Assembly (NCBI RefSeq): GCF_000005505.3 | Contig: NC_016133.3 | Location: 43,489,237 to 43,553,236, forward strand | DNA length: 64,000 bases | From: Brachypodium distachyon | Lineage: Eukaryota; Streptophyta; Magnoliopsida; Poales; Poaceae | Reading direction: 5' to 3' | In this document: one piece after another, positions 22,255-36,469 of the stretch | Position numbering within the stretch: position 1 is the first letter of the stretch | Layout of the letters: each line of letters begins with the position of its first letter | The notes under the pieces: generated by a model | The model's input: only the letters and a program-made list of their open reading frames with translations | The model's database searches: none | What the model was told of the DNA's origin: nothing | Position numbers and translations under genes: made by a program

Positions 22255-22752
22255 CTAAATTTTGCCTTCCCAGATGCAGTGCTGGAGCTGCGTGGACAAG
22301 AGCGAGGCCGCGCCGCTACTACTGCTGCCACGGCCGCCATGATGTTCATTATCATTGGCGGTAGAAGTAGCAGTAGCACTACTGTTCTTGGCCGCCGCCG
22401 GAGACTTGGACTTGTCCGAGGACGAATTATCGGCAGCAGCGGCAGCGGGGGACGAACAGCGGCGCACGAGGATGTCCCGGATCCTCGGCGGCGGGAGCAG
22501 GCCCATGGCGGCGGCGCGGTCCCAGCGCCGGAGCCGCGTGACGCCCACGCATGGCCCGTACGCCATGTCCATGTCGAACCGCCTCAGCTCCTCCTCCTCC
22601 GCCTCTGCCGGACTTAATTGGGTGCTTTGCTGCTGCTGAGGCTTTGGTTTGGCCTTGGATCTCTTGCTCGACGCCAATGGCGATGGCTTGGCGACGCCGC
22701 CGCTCGCCTTCTTCCTCTGCCGGTAGACGCCCTTGAGCCCGGCTGGCGCCAT
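22255..22752 (-). CDS. POLD4: DNA polymerase delta subunit 4 (p12-like)
   Basis: A single-exon 165-residue protein. The diagnostic POLD4/p12 core is RRFDMDMAYGPCVGVTRLRR followed by WDRAAAMGLLPPPRIRDIL (about residues 57-95), matching the family pattern of an FD....YGPC.G..RL.RW motif and an MGL.PP motif. The last residues (QHCIWEGKI) match the conserved C-terminal strand. The basic N-terminus with GLKGVYRQRKK resembles a PCNA-binding (PIP-like) element. In other eukaryotes this smallest subunit stabilises DNA polymerase delta and contacts PCNA in the nucleus. Between core and C-terminus there is a ~60-residue Ser/Ala/Asn-rich low-complexity insert, making it longer than the ~107 residues of human p12. 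The start is the only in-frame ATG before the conserved part. The gene stands alone. Confidence 0.85.
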   Translation of the reverse strand: MAPAGLKGVYRQRKKASGGVAKPSPLASSKRSKAKPKPQQQQSTQLSPAEAEEEELRRFDMDMAYGPCVGVTRLRRWDRAAAMGLLPPPRIRDILVRRCSSPAAAAADNSSSDKSKSPAAAKNSSATATSTANDNEHHGGRGSSSSGAASLLSTQLQHCIWEGKI

Positions 22753-23116
22753 TGATCGTTCGGAATTCGAATCGATTTGTCCTTTGAACTTTGAGATATC
22801 GAGTTCTTGTTTCCTTTTCTTTTGATGAAAGGCGCTGGAGATTAACTGTTTGGTTTAAACTTTTGGGATATCGAGTCGAGTCGTCTAGGATTCGGACACG
22901 AGAAGGATTTTGGGTGTGATTTAGGATCTTGGGCAGGAAGGCGTCCGATTCAGCCCAACAACAGAGGTGACGGGCTGGTCCGGCTGACGACTTGGGCTGA
23001 ACGCCCAACCGGGCCTTTCAGACCCAATCGATTTCGATTGTTTTTTTTGCCATTATTTTCCTCGTCCTTTTTCTTCTTCCAGAAAATTTATTTTCATGCT
23101 CTCCCTTTGCGCGCGT
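22753..23116. other. Upstream region of POLD4-like gene
   Basis: Presumed promoter and 5' leader of the minus-strand POLD4-like gene. No other gene is seen. Confidence 0.35.
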
Positions 23117-23352
23117 TCATTTTTCTTTTAGGAAAAACAGTACAGACGTTTACAAACACGCACGCACACTTATTCCTATGAACACACGTACGCACACCCT
23201 GTCCTTATGAGCATTTCTGAGAGACTGTTCCGGCACATCATCTTGAAATTGACGAAGTCATCACGGACGCCTAGTAGTTGACGGTTACGCCGCTTGCACC
23301 AAAAGCACAACGCCGGTTAGGTCCTGGATTGAATCCAGGGACAATTTTCAAA
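23117..23352 (-). mobile_element. SINE-like element
   Basis: On the minus strand this carries a tRNA B-box-like GGATTCAATCC near its head, then a body with GTGCCGGAACAGTCTCTCAG, ATGCTCATAAGGACAGGGTG and a GTGTGCGTGCGTG run, ending in an A-rich tail (CCTAAAAGAAAAATG). This is the layout of a widespread grass short interspersed repeat that I recognise by general pattern only. The head is truncated or diverged. Confidence 0.5.
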
Positions 23353-23853
23353 TGATTATCATAGTTTTTTTTTCTCTCACCATATCTTGTTATTTTCCTA
23401 GTGTGTTTAGTTCAGATATAGTGTAAAATAGTTTTTTGTTTCGCATGGAAAAGATGCTCTGAGATCAAATAGGTTGATGTACTGGCAGTGTGTGTGGTGA
23501 TGTTGGTACTTAGAAACAGGAGATGCCTCCCTGGTTGCTATACTTTACGTCTTGCCGAAATATTAATGTATTTAAATGTATTTTATTATGTAAATACGTT
23601 CACATTTAAATAAATTTGGATCATCTAATATGGGACGAAGGAAGCATTTTTCTTTGCGTGCACAACAACTCTTGTAAGCACACGCAACCACAGACGAACG
23701 AGCATTTTCCGTTACCTCCAAAGCTCAAGATGAGGCTACATTTTTACAGAATATGAAGGTACTCGTGAATGAATCAGCAATGAAGAAGGTTGCTTGTGGT
23801 GGAGACAGGTCGGTCTGGTTTGGCGAACTCCGAACTAACTCTTGCATGTCTTA
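23353..23853. other. Intergenic region, no gene seen
   Basis: AT-rich sequence between the SINE-like repeat and the first MITE. Nothing else is supported. Confidence 0.35.
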
Positions 23854-24650
23854 GGCCCCGCTTGGAAACTGCGTAAAAATCTCCACCCGAGAGTGTTCAC
23901 CGGTGTATTTAAGCATGCACAAAGAATACTGGTGAATCAGAATCCTCTTGTGTTCACTGTGTTTGGGAGAGGAAGATGTTTTATAAAACAACCAGCCAAT
24001 TTCCTTTTGATTTCACCAAAATCTGAGAACAAAGCACCACCAAAAATTGAATCAAATGAAAAATCAACAATCTGACCCACAAACAATTCCCTCTGAATTC
24101 AACAAAATAAATAATCCAAAAACGGATCACCAGTTCATCACCCAGAAATCGGATCAAAGCTTGGATCCCGTCGCCGCCACCTCCGCTGGTTCCCGCCGCC
24201 ACCGAGCCCCTCCGCTGGACCCTGCCACCACTGCCCCGCCTCCTCTGGACGCCGCCGCCGCCACGCCACCTGCGCTAGACCCCGCCGCCTTCACCGGCCG
24301 TGCCACGCCGCTGTATCCGTTGCTTGCAGCCGCCTCTGCTGAATGCCATCGTCGTGAGGGAGGCCGGATCTCGCAGCCGCTTAACTCGATGCCACCGTCA
24401 CCGGATCCCATCGTGGCCACCTCCGCTCGATCCCGTCTTTGGGATGCGTTCGATTTGATTGCTCCGTCATCGGGAAGTTATACGGGCCTGTACTGGTCTG
24501 TGTTATTTTCCGGGTGCAACAGGCCCAAAACGAGCGGAAAATAATACCAAAACGTCCATCCAAGCGAACTTTTGTGGTTGGACCAGAAAATAATTAGGGC
24601 CTATAAATTACATCGGTTTTGGGCGTGAAAACGACGTTCCAAGCGGGGCC
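23854..24650. mobile_element. PIF/Harbinger (Tourist)-like element with GC-rich core
   Basis: It has perfect 14 bp terminal inverted repeats, GGCCCCGCTTGGAA at 23854-23867 and its complement at 24637-24650. It is preceded by TTA and followed by GTA, close to the 3 bp TWA duplication of PIF/Harbinger elements. The 797 bp body has AT-rich ends and an unusual GC-rich centre (about 24160-24450) with many CCGCC repeats, which translates to Pro/Ala-rich sequence. No transposase is encoded, so it is non-autonomous. The core may be captured host sequence. Confidence 0.65.
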
Positions 24651-24653
24651 GTA

Positions 24654-24836
24654 GAGCACCTTCAATGCAAGGTGCTTGCACAAAATAAATCGGTTTTTGT
24701 CTAAACACTGGTGCTTATGTTCTATAAGACAAGTGCTTAATTAGACACCTCTAGTATAGAAATAAGCACTGATGCTTGAGAATAAACCGGTTAAATTTTG
24801 TATCGCTGCTTGAAATATTTTGCATTGGACATGCTC
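24654..24836. mobile_element. Small MITE abutting the previous element
   Basis: It has terminal inverted repeats GAGCACCTTCAATGCAA and (complement of the other end) GAGCATGTCCAATGCAA, 14 of 17 matching. Flanks are GTA (24651-24653) and TTA (24837-24839), consistent with a decayed TTA duplication. The body is 183 bp, AT-rich, with internal copies of AAGTGCTTA/TAAGCACT-like words. Confidence 0.55.
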
Positions 24837-24839
24837 TTA

Positions 24840-25498
24840 GACGGTGGCGGATAATGTAACTTAATTATCCTCTGCAGTGCAGTGCAGCGAAGAGACCGTG
24901 GAGTCCAAAACAAGGGCCTTGATCCCACGCTCTTGCACCCACTAATCACGGCGCACGCCCATCAATCATCAATCAAACACCATTAATTTAACGGCCAAAA
25001 AAATCACACCGCCTAAAATCCCCTGAAAGCAGGAGTGTGGGCGACCATCCCATCCTTTTGGTCAACCATAGGCTCCATCACTCCATTTCCAAAGCTAAAA
25101 GACCCATGATTAGCAGAAGAGAAAAAAGGAGATCAGATTTCATTTCCAAAGAAGAAGAAGAAAAAAAAAAGCTAGAGATTTTCTTTTTCAATAAATATAG
25201 TAACATCAATAATCCAGCTTTGTTATTTTGTTTTGTCCAGTGGAGTCACGCGGCACGTAGCGGCGGCTCGGACCACATGCACACGCAAACCCACGAGACA
25301 ATCATTAAATTAATATTTCTTTATTTCTGATTACTTGCCCGGAAAAACCATCGCTTTCTTTTTCTGCTTTGTTTCCAGCGACCTCGTCTCTCTCACACTT
25401 TGCCTTCTCCAAGCCAAGCTCGAGGTCGGCGCTTCTGCTCGGCCGACGGCATTCCATTCCGGTCTGCGTCTGCCTGCTTCTGGGGGTCGAGCTTCTCC
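24840..25498 (+). promoter_or_regulatory. Upstream region and 5' leader of the bZIP gene
   Basis: No gene is seen. The sequence includes the likely promoter and leader of the bZIP gene. An in-frame upstream extension to 25400 (MPSPSQARG...) has no stop but lacks family-like sequence, so it is left as leader. The chosen ATG at 25499 sits in CCATGG context. Confidence 0.4.
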
Positions 25499-28569
<3,071 letters not shown>

Positions 28570-29631
28570 ACGAGGTCCAAAAACCCCGGATCAGTATAGC
28601 AGAGAAGCCTGAAATCAAGCCGAGCATGATGAATTGCTTGTATGAGAGCAGAGAGCGAGAGAGGGAAAAAAATGTCTTTTGGTTATATATCAGACAGGCT
28701 GTAGGGTAGCTTAAGGGTAGGGCAACTTATGCTGCCCCAAGGAGTACTTTTGTTCAAGGTGGTAATACCTAGCATGCCGGAGTATGTTCGTCGTCATCGT
28801 GGTGTCGTACCGTGTTTACCGTCTAGTTCTGTGTTTGTACATGAGTACCTTCCTGCTGAGGCATTGTGGTGGTCTTATCTGAAGATTCTTTCTAAGGAGT
28901 TGCTTGTGTGGTGTGTCTATGAGGATCTATTTGCAGAGATGTATAACAGTACCTGCTCAAATCTCCATCTTCATGTTTTTTCTTCCCTTCGCACCTCGAC
29001 ATTCACCGGAGCCTCCAGCGAAGAAAAACGTAACACCAAAAGCTATGTAGTATATAATCAACTTCAAAGGTTTGGAATAGCCGCATGTACACTGCCGTGA
29101 AACTGCAGACACCAAAACTTGAGCCGGTGAGGCTGGACTAACGAGCTCGTTAAGCTCACGATCATTTAGCTCTTATTGATCGTTAAGATAACGAGCTGAA
29201 ACTCTTGACCAGTGTTTCGTGAGCGCTCGTTAAGACAGGAACGATTTTTCTCTTTTGGTGTGATCGTGTGAGCCTCCTATGTGGCTATGATCGAGTACAA
29301 GCAAGCACTTGATGATCTGAAATTAATCTTACTAAAATGTTAGTCCTGCCGAAGCTAGAGTGACGTCAGGCCGAGGCTGCGTGCCGCCACGGAGAGGGAG
29401 CCTCGCCCTGATTTGGGGAACAAAGGTCGGCCCGTCCGATAGCCGATCTGAATGGGTAGCTTAGGGCAACTCCAGCCTATGGAGGGAAGTAACTCCCGAC
29501 CTTCTTTTCAGCTTCATGTGTAAACGGGAAAAGTGTTTTTTAAAAAGTCAGGAGCAGCAAAAGCTAAAGGAGAAGCCCAAACAAATATGACCTAAGTTTG
29601 ATTGGCCGTACGTCGCGCAGCTAGCTAGGAA
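28570..29631. other. 3' region of bZIP gene and intergenic sequence
   Basis: The first part is probably the 3' untranslated region of the bZIP gene. An open frame at 28729-29100 shows no family resemblance and is taken as non-coding. Nothing else is supported. Confidence 0.4.
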
Positions 29632-29791
29632 GGTACTTAATCTGTCGTCGAAACAATACTGTGTAGCCAGATGCAACAGTTGCGGACTGCAATTCAGACC
29701 GAAGCCAGATTGGTACTTAATCTGTCGTCGAAACAATACTGTGTAGCCAGATGCAACAGTTGCTGACTGCAATATTCAGACCGAAACCAGG
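29632..29791. repeat. 80 bp tandem duplication
   Basis: Two head-to-tail copies of an 80 bp unit start GGTACTTAATCTGTCGTCG at 29632 and 29712 and differ at only a few positions. This points to a fairly recent local duplication. Confidence 0.85.
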
Positions 29792-29965
29792 TTTTTACTT
29801 CCTATCTGTAAGGAGATGCAAAATTCCAGCATCTTCTGTTGCTTATCATTTCCAAGTGCACAATTTTGAAATTACTAACTTGCTTTTCTTCAATTTTTCA
29901 ACTTGAAAGAACTGGCTACTAAGTTTCCATGTATGCTAATTAATGCCAATGGCTTGCCTCTGTTA

Positions 29966-30330
29966 GGCCTTCTCCAGTGTGGTGTATGGATCGGTCCAAA
30001 CTCCACTTTTTGATAGTATGGATCGGTTCATCCCACTGCAGCAAGCCCGTGCAAACTTTTCAAAGCACGGATTGATCTATAGATATGCACCGATGCAAAC
30101 TTCAACCACCACAATAAAAAAAATATTGCATGGCATGGGATGATACGGGGGAGAAAATATCACGCGAAGGAAGTAGTGGATTCTGGACGGATGGAGTTTT
30201 TTAATCTTAGGTGGGTCCTGCTCCAAAGTATGGTCCGATGCATGCACACTGTGGAAATTTCGGTTTTAAGGATCGGTGTTTCGTCGCAGCGAAAAATGCA
30301 AAGTATGGTCCGACCACATTGTGGAAGACC
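29966..30330. mobile_element. Tourist-like MITE with exact TTA target duplication
   Basis: A 365 bp element flanked by TTA at 29963-29965 and 30331-30333. Terminal inverted repeats are GGCCTTCTCCAGTGTGG and (complement of the right end) GGTCTTCCACAATGTGG, 13 of 17 matching. Internal sub-repeats (GTATGGATCGGT, CAAAGTATGGTCCGA) occur at both ends. There is no coding capacity. Confidence 0.7.
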
Positions 30331-30544
30331 TTAGTCGTAACTTGTTTCAATTTCTCATTTCGTTCCAATTGTTTAGTCACCGATGAATTATAATGGTTGT
30401 ATAAACACAGAAACAACTGGACTTCGAGTTCAGCTGCGCCGGACAGAAGTTAATGGGATTAGGGTGTTGCTCCAGGTAAAGCATCAAGGTGATAAGCCAA
30501 CATGCGTGTTCTTTGCTATTGTCACTGCGCGTGTTTAAAACCAC

Positions 30545-30626
30545 TACCGAATTATAATGAGATCACTCTCAGTGCTAGAGTCGCCTACCGAATTATAATG
30601 AGATCACTCTCGGTGTAGAGTCGCCA
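30545..30626. repeat. 41 bp tandem duplication
   Basis: Two adjacent copies of TACCGAATTATAATGAGATC plus the following 21 bases start at 30545 and 30586 and are nearly identical. Confidence 0.8.
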
Positions 30627-32225
30627 AAAGTGTAGCCATCAGTGTAACCAGGGGAAGCACATATCTCCATTGGCGGAGGACAGAATTTTTTTTAGATATG
30701 GCGAATTCTTATTATAACACTATGAGTCTCATAGATATCACATTTAATATATTTTTAGGTTTGCAAAATATGTTCTAATAATTTGGTTCTTTCAGACTTT
30801 TTTAGAATGCATTTTTTTGGTTGGTACATTTATGATATATCATCTAGTGATATTTATGTTAAATATTAATTTTCATCACACTATATGTTAACCATAATCT
30901 GAAGATGTAATATAAATATCTATAACATAGAATATATGACAATTATAATAATTTGCAAACGGTTCTTCGGTGGAGTGAGCGGACGATCAACAACTCAAAT
31001 CTTTATAACTATGGTTATATTTTGCTTCCAAAAATATTTCCATACTTAGCGACCTAAAAATATCAAGTAGATATTTAGTTAATAAGCAACGTCTTTCTCC
31101 ATAGTTCGAGAGATGTGGTATCTTATGAGAAATAACTACACAGTCTGAAACATAGTATGGAAGTCTGTCAAAATCAAAACTCATAAAACAATAATACACA
31201 CCATGTGGGCATGGCTATCATATCTACTATCATTAAGTAATATAATTTTTCTATCGACTTTCATTAAGCAAGAAATACGAGTAAATGTATGACAATTAAG
31301 ACATCAATGAGCAATCATACATGGACATCAAAAGTAGATATCCAAAATAACTAAGAGTGCAGAAGTTGCGTTTCTCGGAGAACCAGTCTTTGCAGGCTAT
31401 ATCCTCGTCGACTGCGCAAAGTTACGTTGGAACGCTACACACACCAACTTACACGGGCGTCGCCGTCGAAGATTGGCCACCGATGTAGGCAACAATTGAC
31501 CCGTCATCACTGCCTCCTACAAAGTCATTCACAGACCACATAAAAAAATGCAAATCAGCACCATCGCTGCCTCTAATGATTCAGAGTTAAATTAGTTGAA
31601 ATTTTGCATATTTATTTTATACAGATACGCAAATACAAATTCTAAAGGACCAAATAAATGTACATCTAACAACGATTTAATAATTTGTCTTAACTTGATG
31701 CAAAGGTTACGACATCTAACACGAGTTTGTCATTTTTCATTCATGTATTCTTAAACATTATTAGTAATCGTGTTATTCTCATTTACTATTTGGGTAGTTG
31801 GCCCAGCTATACGGTGCCGTGCCTGGGCCTGGATGAGTTGGGCTTCATCGGGCTGCAACGGGGTCGGGCCCATTTAACATTAGACCGGCTGGTGCGCCGG
31901 CCAGGCCAACCTGATGGCCACCTATAGCTATACCCCCTCTCCTTCTCTTAAAAAAACAAAAGCTATACCCCCTCTCCCCATCTCCTTGCCGAGCCCCACA
32001 GCCCCCTCGCTCCGTGCATCTTCTTCCTCCTCTCGCGAGCGCCGCCACTCATCCCGCTGCCGAGCGCCCTTCGTCTTCCTCCTCACTCGAGCGCCTCCAC
32101 CGCAGGTTGATCTCCCCTTTGATTCTCTCGTTCCCGACCGTTTCTCCTCCCATCACACCACGAACGGATTCCGCTTTTTAGATCCCCGTTTCATAATCTT
32201 CCCCAATTCGTAACTGAGGCAAAAT
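30627..32225. other. Intergenic AT-rich region; GC-rich exon-like patch at its end
   Basis: No supported gene between 30627 and 31900. From about 31920 to 32215 the sequence becomes pyrimidine-rich and GC-rich (CCTCCTCTCGCGAGCGCC, CACCGCAG then GTTGATCTCC) and looks like the 5' leader of a grass gene followed by a splice donor. No downstream exon can be joined to it. Confidence 0.35.
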
Positions 32226-32251
32226 CAAGGTAGGGCGGGCGCCCTACCTTG
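32226..32251. repeat. 26 bp near-perfect palindrome
   Basis: CAAGGTAGGGCG and its complement CGCCCTACCTTG are separated by two bases, giving a 12 bp stem. It falls just at the end of the exon-like DUF3615 segment. Its role is unknown. Confidence 0.75.
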
Positions 32252-32255
32252 CACT

Positions 32256-34389
32256 ACTGGGTCCTCTGCCCGTGCATATCTCGAACCCCAAAGGTGTGGA
32301 GCATACTTGATGTCCAACAGGTTTGCAACATCAAAATCAATGATATTCAAGGTAGCATTAAGGGGGCTGCGGAAATTGTATGCTCCAAAAGATGGGTGAA
32401 TGATCCTTTCATGAAAATCCTCACAACGACTGCAGTGACCTGACAAAAATATAAACATGTTTTATTCAAAATTAGTGTTGTAACAGAAACGGTTTGAAAT
32501 AATCAGTATGCAGATGCATGGAGCACACAAATATTATGTGAGTACCAATATGAAAAAACAACTAACTAATCAGTCCCCTAAAAAAATTACCAATCAGTTT
32601 TGTAGTATTTGTAAGTTGCATTTTTCTTCCAAGTTCAAGATGAAGGTGTGAGAGCAGAAGGATGACACGTGTCTTCTATTTAAGCAAAAATACGATGTTA
32701 TAATGTGCAGTGACTATATTGGAAGCATGTCCTTGAGTATTAATATTATGTTAGATTGCACAATATATTAGAAGCATGCATCTGCTTAGCGACCAAAATC
32801 AAGAAACATTATCCTGTCGAGGAATAGCCAAACACAACTATCATATTAACTTTCCAAATTTTTTTTTAATAATATTAACTTCACAAAAAAATACTACTAC
32901 CTCTGGCCGGAATTACTTGTTAAAATATTACATGTATCTAGAGGTTTTTCAAACATAGATACATCCATATTTGGGCAAATTTGAAACAAGTAATATGAGT
33001 CGGAGGGAGTAATATGTTTGTGCATAAATGTTTATCATAAATAGATCTAAAATTGAATAATATAACTAAAAAGCATCATATATACTTTAATTGGATGATG
33101 CGTTAGTACTCGGCATTCAACTAATTACACACACTCCCGATATGATTATCAGTAGGTACTCTTGTTTGTTACGTAAGGATGTGATATTTGCTAACACGTC
33201 GTTTGGTAGCATAAATATGTATCATGCATAAAACAAGAAGAATTAAGACTGTACCGCTCCGAGAGACAGAGTCTTGCACAGGGCAGCATAACACAACACC
33301 AACGTTGTTTGCATGCTCTGCAAAGAAGAGCTGAATGGCGGCCGGATTATCTTTGGGAGAGGTCATGAAGTTTTATGTGTTGGTACGCATAATCGCAAAC
33401 GCTAAGGCAAAAAACAACATGGAGCTGTAGCTCAGGTCTGGGAGAAACAAATTAGGCGCATAGCAATAACGATTAGCATAATCACTACCAAGAAACAGAA
33501 CACATTGGTGATTAATTAGAGAATGAGTTAAAAAGAAGCTGACCCCAATAGTGCGGTTCCAGTAGCGAATGGCCAAGTCGGCCAGGTTGTGGCTCCATTG
33601 TTGCTTGATTCTCATGTGCTTCTCCTTGAAGTTGGGCTCTGGCACGTTCAGACAAGCGTGCAGCGGAGGAGTCGAAGGAGGTACAAGCAGGGCGGACAGT
33701 CGCTCGATGTCCTCGGCGGAGATCAGAATCCGTTCGCCACTACCGGCGAGCAGATCTGCGACGACGGGGCTCGTGGCAAGTCCGGACTGGGTGAAGGCGG
33801 CGAACGCCTCGCAGTTGGGGTGCTTGGCGGCTACCGCGGCGGTGTAGTAGTAGTCATAGTTACGATCCGCGTCATCCAATGGGAGCAGGCGCATGAGGCC
33901 GACGAACGAGCCCTGCTCGATTTCGTCGAGGTCGGCGAAGTCCTCCACAACTGTAGCGGCGGCGGCGGGAGCAAAGCGGGAAGTGGGGGAGGCGGCACGC
34001 ATCCATACCGTATTGACGATGATGTTGGAAGCTGCGTCAGGAAGCGGCCCGAAGCAGTAGCCGCCGGCGAGGAGCGCCGGGAGGAGCGACGGCACCGTCG
34101 GCGCGCCGCCGTCGGGGCCGTTGAAAGGGAGGCGCGCAAGGGCGCGGAGGTAGGCGTCGCGGATGGTGTTCCTCAGGGCGGTCTTCCGCTCCCACTCCAC
34201 GTGGGCGGCGAGGCCGGCGCCGCCGCGGCTGCGGCGCGGGAGGTGCCGGAAGAAGAACTGCGCCGTCTCCGGGAGCTCCAGCGGCGGGCGCCGCTGGTCC
34301 CTCGAGAAGGACCTCCCCGAGACGGCCCGTGCCACCCTCGCCTCCATCGAGTTCGCCGCCTTACGCGCTCTATCTCGACGAGGGCTCAT
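32256..34389 (-). pseudogene. PIR2-like helical/DUF3615-type grass protein gene, possibly damaged
   Basis: The clear first exon runs from ATG at 34389 to about 33544 (donor GGG|GTCAGC). It encodes an Arg-rich start and a helical domain with FFFRHLPRRSRGGAGLAAHV, ALRNTIRDAYLRALARLPF and LLPALLAGGYCFGPLPDAAS, resembling the PIR2-like helical domain found with DUF3615 in grasses. It ends HNLADLAIRYWNRTIG. Further down the same strand lie two fitting pieces: NFMTSPKDNPAAIQLFFAEH with LCCPVQDS (about 33380-33250), in the same frame as the first exon but behind a TAA at about 33373-33375, and CSRCEDFHERIIHPSFGAYN after an acceptor near 32430. Either the introns remove the stop in a way I could not phase, or the gene is broken. 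The function of the family is unknown. A plain intronless 338-residue reading is also possible. Confidence 0.5.
32900..33009. mobile_element. Stowaway-like MITE
   Basis: A 110 bp element with TA on both sides. The right terminus is GAGTCGGAGGGAG and the left is a diverged CCTCTGGCCGG. The internal ATGTATC..GATACAT inverted words are typical of the grass Stowaway family. It lies within the presumed intron of the DUF3615-type gene. Confidence 0.65.
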
Positions 34390-36345
34390 CTCCGATCGCC
34401 GCTTTCTTTCTCACTCCAATTTTCGTATAATCCTCACGCTATATCGAGGGCAACAAGGTGGAGAATTGTCCCAACTCCAAGTCGAATCGTCTTCAACTTG
34501 CTCTCTTTTTTTCCTCTCTTTCTTGTACTCCGTATAAGTGTTCTGGGCAAGCGGGCCAGTTAGGACGGCCCATCTACGTAGGCTTCTTCTTGACTCCTTA
34601 TCTTAAAACCGCTGGCCCGTACCACGGTGTAGTAGGAGTAGCTTTTTTTTTCCCCGTGATTCTAAAAAAAAGTACTAGGAGTAGTATAATTGGGCGATCG
34701 ATCGAGGAGCAGACAACCCCTGCGTGAATATATGCAATGCACGTCTGTGAGCGTTCGATCTGAATGGACGGTTCGATCATGTAGATAGATGCCGTCGGTA
34801 TACGTGCATGCATGCATATGGAAAACCTGCAGCAAAGGCCTGATCGACAATGCTTAATTAATTAATTTTGCTTGTTGATCGTACGCACGTACGTAAGTAA
34901 TTGGCACTACCAGCAAGATAATGCGCAGGGCCAGCACATTTATACGAGATATATATTCTTTCGTCTCGTATTATCGTATTAAGTAACTCTAATTTGTTCA
35001 AACATGATGTATCTATGTCTAAAAAACAACTAGCTAGATACATGTAATAGAAAATTAATATGGGACGGAGGAGGAGTATTATCCTGTATACATGTATGGA
35101 TCAGTCCAAAAGTTTGACCTGTGATCGAGTTCGTGTCGTGCGTGCATGCATGGTCTGTCCGTGTGGATACATATTCGCTCCCTCCGTCGTGTATTAAGCG
35201 ACGAAATATTACGTGTATGCAGAATTTTTTTTTAAAAAAATATACATTTATATTTAAACAAATTTGAGTATACTTGCGATCTGATCCATGCGTGCATACG
35301 AAAAACCTGCGGCGCTTGTGGATCGTAGGCATGCACGACCTGCAAGCTAGGACACCGCGAGTGTATCCAAAGTTTGGCCGGCCTGCATGCCCTAGCTGTC
35401 ACGTATATACAGTGCAGTACATTGTATTTATATACGCGCCCATACATGTACAGTATGTACTGACATTGCCAGACGGAGAAATTAACGATCGTACGCAACA
35501 GAGACGTACTCCAGAACCAACAGTACAACTTACTGTATAGATAGGTGTCGATGTCGTAGGATTTGTCTGATACTAAATTCTTGATTTAAATTTGTCCAAA
35601 TATAAACGTATCTATTTTCAAAAATGTCTAAATACATAGATGTAATATTTGGACAACCATGCAGGATCGGAGTGAGTACGTACCAGGACGAAATGGCCGG
35701 CCTCTCTCTTTCAACTGGACATTTATATATGCTTAATTATCGTTTGTTTGGGAGCGATGATATTAATCTCGTTCTCCGTCCATTTTTAGCTTGCCCGATT
35801 AATAGCTGCGTACGCACAAGCGTGCACTGGGGTGGAGGCACGTGTCAGGCTGACTTTTCTTCGCATACGTACGTACGTGTTCCTAACTTAATTTCCTCGT
35901 GCACGCACCGACGCACGTACTCCGTACTTGATTATCTCATGGACTCACCGAGATCAGGTAATTAATTAATTATCCTCGTCGACAAGTTATCTTCTCAAAT
36001 ATTCACACTATCGAGTATACGTACGTGTGGGAGCGACAATCATCTAAATCTCCTTCAAAAAAATTTAGATCGAATGGCCACAGTCGGGACAGTGTATATA
36101 CGTGTATAACTGTATATGCCACCACGTACGACGTGTGATAAGCACGAATGCCTATACTTCAATCTGCTACTCAAGCTCCACTCGTTATTTCCGTGGTGAA
36201 GTCTATGCATGTATTTGACGTTGGTTAATACCAACAGCTGCCATTTCCGCAAATTAAATAAAATTTATCTAAAACCTTAAAATGCCGTTTGAGATGAAGA
36301 TATTTTTGCTTGGTATTTCTGCTGCCGAGTGATCGATTCTTGCTA

Positions 36346-36469
36346 CTCCCTCCGTACAACAAATGGTGTCTCAATTTTGATTAAATTTGAATGCATCTAT
36401 ACACTAAGTCATGTCTAGATACATTCAAATTTTGATAAACTTGAAAAACTTTTTGTTGGACGGAGGGAG
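36346..36469. mobile_element. Stowaway MITE
   Basis: A 124 bp element flanked by TA (36344-36345 and 36470-36471), with ends CTCCCTCCGTACAACAAA and TTTGTTGGACGGAGGGAG. The inverted termini continue inwards through TGTCTAGATACATTCAAA-like sequence. Classical grass Stowaway structure. Confidence 0.85.

Noticed and set aside
28729..29100. 123-codon frame after the bZIP stop
   Set aside because: Located in the likely 3' untranslated region, with no recognisable motif or codon bias.
31914..32213. Plus-strand Ser/Pro-rich frame
   Set aside because: It reads like a 5' leader of a grass gene (pyrimidine-rich, then CAG|GTTGAT), not protein-coding sequence; no downstream exon found.
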